NCBI GenBank assembly: GCA_009667805.1
Contig: RXON01001639.1
Span: forward strand, 1 to 64,000
Direction: 5' to 3'
DNA from: Leptobrachium leishanense
Lineage: Eukaryota > Chordata > Amphibia > Anura > Megophryidae
Length of the DNA stretch: 64,000 bases
Numbering within the stretch: the stretch's first letter is position 1; every line of letters starts with the position of its first letter. A program made the translations under genes and the position numbers. Below the pieces are notes generated by a model. It saw only the letters and a program-made list of their open reading frames with translations, was not told the DNA's origin and did not search any database. Below are positions 1 through 11,195 of this stretch, piece after piece.

Positions 1-1086
1 GTGTGTGAGGAGATGTGACCGTGCCGGGCTATGTGTGAGGAGATGTGACCGTGCCGGTGTGTGTGTGAGAGATGTGACCGTGTCAGGCTGTGTGTGAGGA
101 GATGTGACTGTGTCGGGCTGTGTGTGAGGAGATGTGACCGTGCCGGTTGTGTGAGGAGATGTGACCATGCCGGGCTATGTGTGAGGAGATGTGACCGTGC
201 CGGGTGTGTGTGAGAGATGTGACCATGCCGGGCTATGTGTGAGAGATGTGACCATTGCCGGGCTGTGTGTGAGGAGATGTGACCCTGCCGGGCTGTGTGT
301 GAGGAGATGTGACCGTGCCAGGTGTGTGTGAGGAGATGTGGCCGTGCCGGGCTGTGTGTGAGGAGATGTGACCGTGCCGGGTGTGTTTGAGGAGATGTGA
401 CCCTGCCGGGCTGTGCGTGAAGAGATGTGACCGTGCCGGGCTGTGTGTGAGGAGATGTGACCGTGCCGGGCTGTGTTGAGGAGAGTGACCGTGCCAGGTG
501 TGTGTGAGGAGATGTGGCCGTGCCGGGCTGTGTGTGAGGAGATGTGACCGTGCCGGGTGTGTGTGAGGAGATGTGACCGTGCCGGGCGGTGTGTGAGGAG
601 ATGTGACCGTGCCGGGCGGTGTGTGAGGAGATGTGACCGTGCCGGGTGTGTGTGAGGAGATGTGACCGTGCCGGGTGTGTGTGAGGAGATGTGACCTTGC
701 CGGGTGTGTGTGAGGAGATGTGACCTTGCCGGGTGTGTGTGAGGAGATGTGACCTTGCCGGGCTGTGTGTGAGGAGATGTGACCGTGCCGGGCTGTGTGT
801 GAGGAGATGTGACCTTGCCGGGTGTGTGTGAGGAGATGTGACCGTGCCGGGCTGTGTGTGAGGAGATGTGACCGTGCCGGGCTGTGTGTGAGGAGATGTG
901 ACCTTGCCGGGTGTGTGTGAGGAGATGTGACTGTGCCGGGTGTGTGTGAGGAGATGTGACCGTGCCGGGTTGTGTGTGAGGAGATGTGACTGTGCCGGGT
1001 TGTGTGTGAGGAGATGTGACCGTGCCGGGTGTGTGTGAGGAGATGTGACCGTGCCAGGTTGTGTGTGAGGAGATGTGACTGTGCCG
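1..1086. repeat. Minisatellite A, first block (28-30 bp unit)
   Basis: About 37 head-to-tail copies of a G-rich unit containing GTGTGTGAGGAGATGTGACC, followed by GTGCCGGG and an optional CT. Units with CT are 30 bp and units without are 28 bp, and the two forms are interspersed. Point variants (CTTGCC, CATGCC, CTGTGCC) recur in clusters, as expected from unequal exchange or replication slippage. The array starts before the window edge. It is interrupted at 1086 by a DNA transposon and resumes at 2161. The same family returns at 51.2 kb. Open frames across it on the minus strand (His/Ser/Thr/Pro-rich) follow from the repeat and are not taken as genes. Confidence 0.97.
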
Positions 1087-1325
1087 TAGACATGTGCATT
1101 CTTTAGTACTAAGCGATTTAGTCCGAATTTTGGGATAATTAGTTTTAGTATGACTCAAGAGAAACGAAAACTGCTCAGTACAAAAAACGAAAGAAACTAA
1201 AATAAAATGCACTACATTTTAGTTCAGTCCTTTTTGTGATATTACATTGATGAGTGAAGGAGACCAGCAATGAAGATCGCAACATCGCAACATCCGAAGT
1301 TCTGCACCCTCCACATGCCAATGCA

Positions 1326-1566
1326 GTAGGATGTTCTATACAGAGAGTGGCATTAATTAAAGCAGGAGTATGTTCTATTACATTTAACAGAGAGGGTATT
1401 AATGCAGGAGGATGTTATATACATTATACAGAGAAAGGTATAAATTGAGGAGAATGTTCTATACAGAGAGGGGCATTAATTAATGCAGGAGGATGTTATA
1501 TTACATTATACAAAAGAGGGTATAATTAATGCAGGAGGATGTTCTAAACATTATACAGAGAGGGAG
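1326..1566. repeat. Imperfect tandem repeat inside the hAT-like element
   Basis: Roughly five degenerate units of about 40-60 bp, each with a GGAGGATGTTCTATAC-like core, then ACAGAGAGGG and ATTAATGCA. No coding signal beyond short chance frames. Confidence 0.7.
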
Positions 1567-1590
1567 CCTTTTTTTTTTAGCCCTTTAAAT

Positions 1591-2031
1591 CCAGTGGCTG
1601 TGAGCGCTGAGATCGGCTGCTTGTTACATTATATCTCAGTACAATGTATCAGGCTCAGTGTTACAGTAACTGACTGTAACAGCGCTCAGAGTTTCAGTAA
1701 AACAAGGAAATAGTTTTGTTCTAACCTCTTATATATAAAAATATTATTTACTAGTTTTACTGAAACTCTGAGCGCTGTGATGAGCAGCAGTCAGTTACTG
1801 TAACAGCTTTGCCTGACACGGGGCAGTATTACAATGTTGGTGCTAACTTAACCTGTTGTAAACTGAAAACCTCCATAGGCTATAATAGCTCTGGGAAGGT
1901 TACAACAGCTCTGGTTAAGTTAGCACCAACTATGTAATATGGCCCACATTGTGCTGAGAGTGAGAGATACTGTAACAAGCAGCGATCTCAGCCCTCTGAG
2001 GAGCCACTACAATAGTAATTGTATCCACTGG
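1591..2031. repeat. Nested inverted repeats inside the hAT-like element
   Basis: Outer arms begin at CCAGTGGCTGTGAGC (1591) and are mirrored by a diverged copy ending CCACTGG (2031). A second pair, AGTTTCAGTAAAAC with GTTTTACTGAAACT, lies around 1690-1770. A third pair, TTGGTGCTAACTTAACC with GGTTAAGTTAGCACCAA, spans about 1834-1931. The section would fold into at least three hairpins. It may itself be a MITE nested in the hAT-like element. Confidence 0.75.
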
Positions 2032-2160
2032 TTTCGGCAATGAACGAAATTAGTTTTCATACTAAAGAACTGAAAACGAATTTCTTTAGCAACTAAATAA
2101 ATTGCATTTTAGGACTAATCCATTAGTTCAAAACGAAATTTTGTGCTGTGCACATGTCTA

Positions 2161-2403
2161 CTGTGCCGGGCTGTGTGTGAAGAGATGTGACAGTGCCGGG
2201 TTGTGTGTGAGGAGATGTGACCGTGCCGGGTGTGTATGAGGAGATGTGACCGTGCCGGGTGTGTATGAGGAGATGTGACCGTGCCGGGCTGTGTGTGAGG
2301 AGATGTGACTGTGCCGGGTTGTGTGTGAGGAGATGTGACCATGCCGGGCTGTGTGTGAGGAGATGTGACTGTGCCGGGTTGTGTGTGAGGAGATGTGACT
2401 GGG
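2161..2403. repeat. Minisatellite A, second block
   Basis: Eight units of the 28-30 bp repeat continue immediately after the hAT-like element, in phase with the block before it. The array ends at GAGATGTGACTGGGAGTC. The two blocks were one array before the insertion. Confidence 0.95.
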
Positions 2404-2995
2404 AGTCTACATAAGGAGGGGGTGTAGTGATGAGCAGTTTTGGGAAATAAGGCACTGGTTTCTGGCATTCCATGCTAGCGGCGGCGCCTGGTGGTTATTG
2501 TGACGCTCACTGCCCGGGAATGAGCAGAGCTGAGAGGACAGGAGACGCGCTAAGCAAGGAGAATTTATGCGTGATGCTGCCCGGCGCTGATTTATCGCGG
2601 AGATTTAAGTACCGGGGAGGCTCTGTGGACATTAAAGTGCGCGGCTTTCTTGCATCCTCCGTCAGATGTGCTGACAATGGCTCTCCATGGCAAAAGTACT
2701 GAAATATACATGGGTCATAAATGCCTGGATTCGGGGGTCATAACTCCTGCCAGGGCAATTTATACCACATATAAAGCGTCAGCAGCATCAGGAATTAATA
2801 AGATCAGGGCGAGGACACTGGCTCCCTAACACCGGCTCATCGAGGCCACGGTGAAACCCAACAGCCTGACCTGGATCATTCAATATGTCCAGCACTGAGT
2901 AAGTAAATACCCGGAAAAAACATGAGAATCCGATGGCAGAGAACGGGAAACCTGGCCACATCCGAGGAGGAGACCGGTCCTGGAGTAACTTTACT
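2404..2995. other. Non-repetitive spacer between arrays A and B
   Basis: GC-rich, apparently single-copy sequence. Short frames exist on both strands, but no known domain, splice-site arrangement or codon bias supports an exon. No function assigned. Confidence 0.5.
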
Positions 2996-5900
2996 AGATC
3001 CAAACCACCCATCCTGCTCCGCGTATCGGTACCAGATCCAAACCACCCATCCTGCTCCGCGTATCGGTACCAGATCTAAACCACCCATCCTGCTCCGCGT
3101 ATCGGTACCAGATCCAAACCACCCATCCTGCTCCGCGTATCGGTACCAGATCCAAACAACCCATCCTGCTCCGCGTATCGGTACCAGATCCAAACAACCC
3201 ATCCTGCTCCGCGTATCGGTACCAGATCTAAACCCACCCATCCTGCTCCGCGTATCGGTACCAGATCCAAACAACCCATCCTGCTCCGCGTATCGGTACC
3301 AGATCCAAACCACCCATCCTGCTCCGCGTATCGGTACCAGATCCAAACCACCCATCCTGCTCCGCGTATCGGTACCAGATCTAAACCACCCATCCTGCTC
3401 CGCGTATCGGTACCAGATCCAAACCACCCATCCTGCTCCGCGTATCGGTACCAGATCTAAACCACCCATCCTGCTCTGCGTATCGGTACCAGATCCAAAC
3501 CACCCATCCTGCTCCGAGTATCTGTACCAGATCCAAACCACCCATCCTGCTCCGGCGTAGGGTACCAGATCCAAACCCCCCATCCTGCTCCGCGTATCGG
3601 TACCAGATCCAAACCACCCAACCTGCTCCGAGTATCTGTACCAGATCCAAACCACCCATCGTGCTCCGCGTAGGGTACCAGATCCAAACCACCCATCCTG
3701 CTCTGAGTATCTGTACCAGATCCAAACCACCCATCCTGCTCCGTGTATCAGTACCAGATCCAAACCACCCATCCTGCTCCGCATATCGGTACCAGATCCA
3801 AACCACCCATCCTGCTCCGCGTATCGGTACCAGATCTAAACCACCCATCCTGCTCCGCGTATCGGTACCAGATCCAAACCACCCATCCTGCTCCGCGTAT
3901 CGGTACCAGATCCAAACAACCCATCCTGCTCCGCGTATCGGTACCAGATCCAAACCACCCATCCTGCTCCGCGTATCGGTACCAGATCCAAACCACCCAT
4001 CCTGCTCCGCGTATCGGTACCAGATCTAAAACCACCCATCCTGCTCCGCGTATCGGTACCAGATCCAAACCACCCATACTGCTCTGCGTATCGGTACCAG
4101 ATCCAAACCACCCATCCTGCTCCGAGTATCTGTACCAGATCCAAACCACCCATCCTGCTCCGCGTAGGGTACCAGATCCAAACCCCCCATCCTGCTCCGC
4201 GTATCGGTACCAGATCCAAACCACCCAACCTGCTCCGAGTATCTGTACCAGATCCAAACCACCCATCGTGCTCCGCGTAGGGTACCAGATCCAAACCACC
4301 CATCCTGCTCTGAGTATCTGTACCAGATCCAAACCACCCATCCTGCTCCGTGTATCAGTACCAGATCCAAACCACCCATCCTGCTCCGCATATCGGTACC
4401 AGATCCAAACCACCCATCCTGCTCCGCGTATCGGTACCAGATCCAAACCACCCATCTTGCTCCGCGTATCGGTACCAGATCCAAACCCCCCATCCTGCTC
4501 CGAATATCGGTACCAGATCCAAACCACCCATCCTGCTCCGAGTATCAGTACCAGATCCAAACCTCCCATCCTGCTCCGCGTATCGGTACCAGATCCAAAC
4601 CACCCATCCTGCTCCGCGTAGGGTACCAGATCCAAACCACCCATCCTGCTCCGCGTATTGGTACCAGATCCAAACCACCCATCCTGCTCCGCGTATCGGT
4701 ACCAGATCCAAACCACCCATCCTGCTCCGAGTATCTGTACCAGATCCAAACCACCCATCCTGCTCCGCGTATCGGTACCAGATCCAAACCACCCATCCTG
4801 CTCCGAGTATCTGTACCAGATCCAAACCACCCATCGTGCTCCGCGTAGGGTACCAGATCCAAACCACCCATCCTGCTCTGAGTATCTGTACCAGATCCAA
4901 ACCACCCATCCTGCTCCGTGTATCAGTTCCAGATCCAAACCACCCATCCTGCTCCGCGTATCGGTACCAGATCCAAACCACCCATCTTGCTCCGCGTATC
5001 GGTACCAGATCCAAACCCCCCATCCTGCTCCGAATATCGGTACCAGATCCAAACCACCCATCCTGCTCCGAGTATCAGTACCAGATCCAAACCACCCATC
5101 CTGCTCCGCGTATCGGCACCAGATCCAAACCACCCATCCTGCTCCGCATAGGGTACCAGATCCAAACCACCCATCCTGCTCCGCGTATCGGTACCAGATC
5201 CAAACCACCCATCCTGCTCCGAGTATCGGTACCAGATCCAAACCACCCATCCTGCTCCGCGTATCAGTACCAGATCCAAACCACCCATCCTGCTCCGAGT
5301 ATCGGTACCAGATCCAAACCACCCATCCTGCTCCGCGTATCGTACCAGATCCAAACCACCCATCCTGCTCCGCGTATCGGTACCAGATCCAAACAACCCA
5401 TCCTGCTCCGAGTATCGGTACCAGATCCAAACCACCCATCCTGCTCCGCGTATCGGTACCAGATCCAAACCACCCATCCTGCTCCGAGTATCGGTACCAG
5501 ATCCAAACCACCCATCCTGCTCTGCGTATCGGTACCAGATCCAAACCACCCATCCTGCTCCGAGTATCTGTACCAGATCCAAACCACCCATCCTGCTCCG
5601 CGTAGGGTACCAGATCCAAACCACCCATCCTGCTCCGCGTATCGGTACCAGATCCAAACCACCCAACCTGCTCCGAGTATCTGTACCAGATCCAAACCAC
5701 CCATCCTGCTCCGCATATCGGTACCAGATCCAAACCACCCATCCTGCTCCGCGTATCGGTACCAGATCCAAACCACCCATCTTGCTCCGCGTATCGGTAC
5801 CAGATCCAAACCCCCCATCCTGCTCCGAATATCGGTACCAGATCCAAACCACCCATCCTGCTCTGCGTATCGGCACCAGATCCAAACCACCCATCCTGCT

Positions 5901-7514
5901 CCGAGTATCTGTACCTGATCCAAACCACCCATCCTGCTCCGCGTATCGGTACCAGATCCAAACCACCCATCCTGCTCTGAGTATCTGTACCAGACCTAAA
6001 CCACCCATCCTGCTCCGCGTATCGGTACCAGATCCAAACCACCCATCCTGCTCCGAGTATCTGTACCAGATCCAAACAACCCATCCTGCTCCGCATAGGG
6101 TACCAGATCCAAACCACCCATCCTGCTCCGCGGTATCGGTACCAGATCCAAACCACCCATCCTGCTCGAGTATCGGTACCAGATCCAAACCACCCATCCT
6201 GCTCCGCGTATCGGTACCAGATCAAAACCACCCATCCTGCTCCGAGTATCGGTACCAGATCCAACCACCCATCCTGCTCCGCGTATCGGTACCAGATCCA
6301 AACCACCCATCCTGCTCCGAGTATCGTCAGAGGTACCAATCCAAACCACCCATCCTGCTCTGCGTATCGGTACCAGATCCAAACCACCCATCCTGCTCCG
6401 AGTATCTGTACCAGATCCAAACCACCCATCCTGCTCCGCGTAGGGTACCAGATCCAAACCACCCATCCTGCTCCGCGTATCGGTACCAGATCCAAACCAC
6501 CCATCCTGCTCCGAGTATCTGTACCAGATCCAAACCACCCATCCTGCTCCGCATATCGGTACCAGATCCAAACCACCCATCCTGCTCCGCGTATCGGTAC
6601 CAGATCCAAACCACCCATCTTGCTCAGCGTATCGGTACCAGATCCAAACCCCCCATCCTGCTCCGAATATCGGTACCAGATCCAAACCACCCATCCTGCT
6701 CCCAGTATCAGTACCAGATCCAAACCACCCATCCTGCTCCGCGTAGGGTACCAGATCCAAACCACCCATCCTGCTCCGCGTATCGGTACCAGATCCAAAC
6801 CACCCATCCTGCTTTGCGTAGGGTACCAGATCTAAACCACCCATCGTGCTCCGCGTATTGGTACCAGATCCAAACCACCCATCCTGCTCCGCGTATCGGT
6901 ACCAGATCCAAACCACCCATCCTGCTTTGCGTAGGGTACCAGATCTAAACCACCCATCGTGCTCCGCGTATTGGTACCAGATCCAAACCACCCATCCTGC
7001 TCCGCGTATCGGTACCAGATCCAAACCACCCATCCTGCTCCGAGTATCGGTACTAGATCCAAACCACCCATCCTGCTCCGCGTATCGGTACCAGATCCAA
7101 ACCACCCATCCTGCTCCGCGTATCGGTACCAGATCCAAACCACCCATCCTGCTTTGCGTAGGGTACCAGATCTAAACCACCCATCGTGCTCCGCGTATTG
7201 GTACCAGATCCAAACCACCCATCCTGCTCCGCGTATCGTACCAGATCCAAACCACCCATCCTGCTTTGCGTAGGGTACCAGATCTAAACCACCCATCGTG
7301 CTCCGCGTATTGGTACCAGATCCAAACCACCCATCCTGCTCCGCGTATTGGTACCAGATCCAAACCACCCATCCTGCTCCGAGTATCGGTACTAGATCCA
7401 AACCACCCATCCTGCTCCGCGTATCGGTACCAGATCCAAACCACCCATCCTGCTCCGCGTATCGGTACCAGATCCAAACCACCCATCCTGCTCCGCGTAT
7501 CGGTACCAGATCCA
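2996..7514. repeat. Minisatellite B (38 bp unit, about 119 copies)
   Basis: The unit starts AGATCCAAACCACCCATCCT, continues GCTCCGCGTATCGGTACC, and totals 38 bp. A 37-bp variant ends CGCGTAGGGTACC. Other variants carry CGAGTATCTG, CATATCGG, TGTATCAG or AACCCCCC. Variant order repeats: the TGTATCAG unit recurs at about 3741, 4348 and 4916, and the CTCTGCG unit at 3474 and 4082. This gives a higher-order period of about 570-610 bp (15-16 units). Because 38 is not a multiple of 3, one pass through three units uses all frames. None of the six frames has a stop in the consensus, so frames of up to 1019 codons (minus strand, 3748-6807) are automatic. Confidence 0.98.
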
Positions 7515-7927
7515 ATCTTAATAGAGCATCAAATCTGAAGCAAAGTCTACTCTAGGAGTGAGCATGGAGGGATACCCCCCCCCCCAGTCTCTCCCTACTC
7601 CCGGCGGCCAGAAGTGATATGATTTTTTGGGGGTGTTTTTCTGCTGGTGCTGATGACTGATTGCACAGAAGCTGTATCACTGAGCACCAGTTCCATGGTG
7701 TGAGGAACTTCTCAGTAGCCGCAGCCGGAAGGTAATTAGTGTCGGGATTTTGTAATCCTAAAGCTAATTAAGTCTTTGTGCTCCTCATGTTTAGCATAGC
7801 GAGCACAAAGTATAGTAACCGCGCGCTGAAAAGCGCAGATCCCAATTACTAACAGGTTTTTCAACCCATTATCATTTGGATTGTAATATGGTCGGCCTGT
7901 GCTAGGGCCACCAGGGCTAACGTTAAT
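7515..7927. mobile_element. Fragment of a hairpin-rich element (relative of 32108-32785)
   Basis: From about 7577 to 7925 the sequence aligns by eye with the 3' part of the element at 32378-32785. Shared pieces include the CAGTCTCTCCCTACTCCCGG block, a CTGGTG...CACCAG hairpin, and a TTTTGTAATCC-centred hairpin. The near-identical CTTTGTGCTCC...GAGCACAAAG hairpin and the TTTGGATTGTAATATG end segment are also shared. The 5' half is missing. Array B lies directly upstream and array C starts directly at its 3' edge. Positions 7515-7576 are unassigned and include a C13 run. Confidence 0.75.
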
Positions 7928-10900
7928 GCTCACACAGGTGACACGCTCACACAGGTGAGACTAACGCTAACGCACACACAGGTGAGACTAACGTTAACGC
8001 ACACACAGGTGAGACTAACGTTAACGCTCACACAGGTGAGACTAACGTTAACGCACACACAGGTGAGACTAACGTTAACGCTCACACAGGTGAGACTAAC
8101 GTTAACGCTCACACAGGTGAGACTAACGTTAACGCTCACACAGGTGAGACTAATGCTAACGCACACACAGGTGAGACTAATGCTAACGCACACACAGGTG
8201 ACACTAACGCTCACACAGGTGAGACTAACGTTAACGCTCACACAGGTGAGACTAATGCTAACGCACACACAGGTGAGACTAATGCTAACGCACACACAGG
8301 TGACACTAACGCACACACAGGTGACACTAATGCTCACACAGGTGAGACTAACGTTAACGCTCACACAGGTGAGACTAACATTAACGCTCACACAGGTGAG
8401 ACTAACGCTAACGCACACACAGGTGACACTAACGCTCACACAGGTGAGACTAACGTTAACGCTCACACAGGTGAGACAAACGCACACACAGGTGAGACTA
8501 ACGCTAACGCTCACACAGGTGACACTAACGCTCACACAGGTGAGACTAACGTTAACGCACACACAGGTGAGACTAACGCTAACGCTCACACAGGTGATAC
8601 TAACGCTCACACAGGTGAGACTAACGTTAACGCACACACAGGTGAGACTAACGTTAACGCACACACAGGTGAGACTAATGTTAACGCACACACAGGTCAG
8701 GCTAACGCTCACACAGGTGAGACTAATGTTAACGCACACACAGGTGAGACTAACGTTAACGCTCACACAGGTGAGACTAACGCTCACACAGGTGACACTA
8801 ACGCTAACGCTCACACAGGTGACACTAATGTTAACGCTCACACAGGTGAGGCTAATGTTAACGCTCACACAGGTGAGACTAACGTTAACGCTCACACAGG
8901 TGAGGCTAATGTTAACGCTCACACAGGTGAGACTAACGTTAACGCTCACACAGGTGAGACTAACGTTAACACTCACACAGGTGAGAGTAATGTTAACGCT
9001 CACACAGGTGAGACTAACGTTAACGCACACACAGGTGAGACTAATGTTAACGCTCACACAGGTGAGGCTAATGTTAACGCTCACACAGGTGAGACTAATG
9101 TTAACGCTCACACAGGTGAGACTAACGCTAACGCTCACACAGGTGAGACTAATGTTAACGCTCACACAGGTGAGGCTAATGTTAACGCTCACACAGGTGA
9201 GACTAACGTTAACGCTTACACAGGTGAGACTAACGTTAACGCACACACAGGTGAGACTAATGTTAATGCTCACACAGGTGACGCTAACGCTCACACAGGT
9301 GAGACTACTGTTAACGCACACACAGGTGACACTAACGTTATCGCTCACACAGGTGAGGCTAACGTTAACGCACACACAGGTGATACTAACGTTAACGCTC
9401 ACACAGGTGATACTAACGTTAACGCTCACACAGGTGATACTAACGTTAACGCACACACAGGTGATACTAACGTTAACGCACACACAGGTGACGCTAACGC
9501 TCACACAGGTGAGACTAATGTTAACGCTCACACAGGTGATACTAACGTTAACGCTCACACAGGTGATACTAACGTTAACGCTCACACAGGTGAGGCTAAT
9601 GTTAACGCTCACACAGGTGAGACTAACGTTAACGCTCACACAGGTGAGACTAATGTTAACGCACACACAGGTGACACTAATGTTAACGCTCACACAGGTG
9701 ATACTAATGTTAACGCTCACACAGGTGATACTAACGTTAACGCTCACACAGGTGAGACTAATGTTAACGCACACACAGGTGAGACTAACGTTAATGCTCA
9801 CACAGGTGAGACTAACGCGCTCACACAGGTGACACTAACGCTAGCGCTCACACAGGTGACACTAATGTTAACGCTCACACAGGTGAGGCTAATGTTAACG
9901 CTCACACAGGTGAGGCTAATGTTAACGCTCACACAGGTGAGACTAACGTTAACGCTCACACAGGTGAGGCTAATGTTAACGCTCACACAGGTGAGACTAA
10001 CGTTAACGCTCACACAGGTGAGACTAACGTTAACACTCACACAGGTGAGACTAATGTTAACGCTCACACAGGTGAGACTAACGTTAACGCACACACAGGT
10101 GAGACTAATGTTAACGCTCACACAGGTGAGGCTAATGTTAACGCTCACACAGGTGAGACTAATGTTAACGCTCACACAGGTGAGACTAACGCTAACGCTC
10201 ACACAGGTGAGACTAATGTTAACGCTCACACAGGTGAGGCTAATGTTAACGCTCACACAGGTGAGACTAACGTTAACGCACACACAGGTGAGACTAATGT
10301 TAACGCTCACACAGGTGACGCTAATGCTCACACAGGTGAGACTAATGTTAACACACACACAGGTGACACTAACGTTAACGCTCACACAGGTGATACTAAC
10401 GTTAACGCTCACACAGGTGAGACTAACGTTAACGCACACACAGGTGAGACTAATGTTAACGCTCACACAGGTGACGCTAACGCTCACACAGGTGAGACTA
10501 ATGTTAACGCACACACAGGTGACACTAGTGTTAACGCTCACACAGGTGAGGCTAACGTTAACGCACACACAGGTGATACTAACGTTAACGCTCACACAGG
10601 TGATACTAACGTTAACGCTCACACAGGTGATACTAACGTTAACGCACACACAGGTGATACTAACGTTAACGCACACACAGGTGACGCTAACGCTCACACA
10701 GGTGAGACTAATGTTAACGCTCACACAGGTGATACTAACGTTAACGCTCACACAGGTGATACTAACGTTAACGCTCACACAGGTGAGGCTAATGTTAACG
10801 CTCACACAGGTGAGACTAATGTTAACGCTCACACAGGTGAGACTAATGTTAACGCACACACAGGTGACACTAATGTTAACGCTCACACAGGTGATACTAA

Positions 10901-11195
10901 TGTTAACGCTCACACAGGTGATACTAACGTTAACGCTCACACAGGTGAGGCTAATGTTAACGCTCACACAGGTGAGGCTAATGTTAAGGCTCACACAGGT
11001 GAGACTAACGCTAACGCTCACACAGGTGAGACTAATGTTAACGCACACACAGGTGACACTAACGTTAACGCTCACATAGGTGAGACTAACGTTAACGCTC
11101 ACACAGGTGATACTAACGTTAACGCACACACAGGTGAGACTAACGTTAACGCACACACAGGTGAGGCTAACGCTCACACAGGTGAGGCTAACGCT
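7928..11195. repeat. Minisatellite C (27 bp unit, about 120 copies)
   Basis: The unit is GTGAGACTAACGTTAACGC followed by TCACACAG or ACACACAG. It is 27 bp, with 21-bp variants that lack one GTTAAC-type hexamer. Both lengths are multiples of three and the unit has no stop on either strand in the relevant frame. Open frames of over 600 codons therefore run on both strands over the same DNA, encoding 9-residue repeats. Higher-order copying is visible: the rare AACACTCACACAG variant occurs at about 8968 and 10032 (1064 bp apart), and neighbouring variants follow in the same order. Every unit carries CAGGTGAG. Confidence 0.98.

Larger units (their letters stand above)
1087..2160. mobile_element. 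Non-autonomous hAT-like DNA transposon inserted in minisatellite A
   Basis: The ends are inverted copies of TAGACATGTGCA (1087-1098 and 2149-2160). They are flanked by an 8-bp direct repeat CTGTGCCG at 1079-1086 and 2161-2168. Removing the insert and one copy of the duplication restores an ordinary minisatellite A unit, so the boundaries are well supported. An 8-bp duplication with short terminal inverted repeats is typical of the hAT superfamily. The 1074-bp interior has no transposase. It contains an imperfect tandem block (about 1326-1566) and large nested inverted repeats (1591-2031). The superfamily call is inference from duplication length and end sequence. The insertion itself is seen directly. 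Confidence 0.85.

Noticed and set aside
1..2403. CRISPR-like direct repeats
   Set aside because: The tandem units have no unique spacers, and the surrounding DNA is vertebrate. The same applies to all twelve arrays.
3748..6807. 1019-codon minus-strand frame with Trp/Gly/Asp-rich repeats
   Set aside because: It is the translation of the 38-bp minisatellite B. All frames of the consensus are open, there is no non-repeat domain, and overlapping frames on both strands look equally good.
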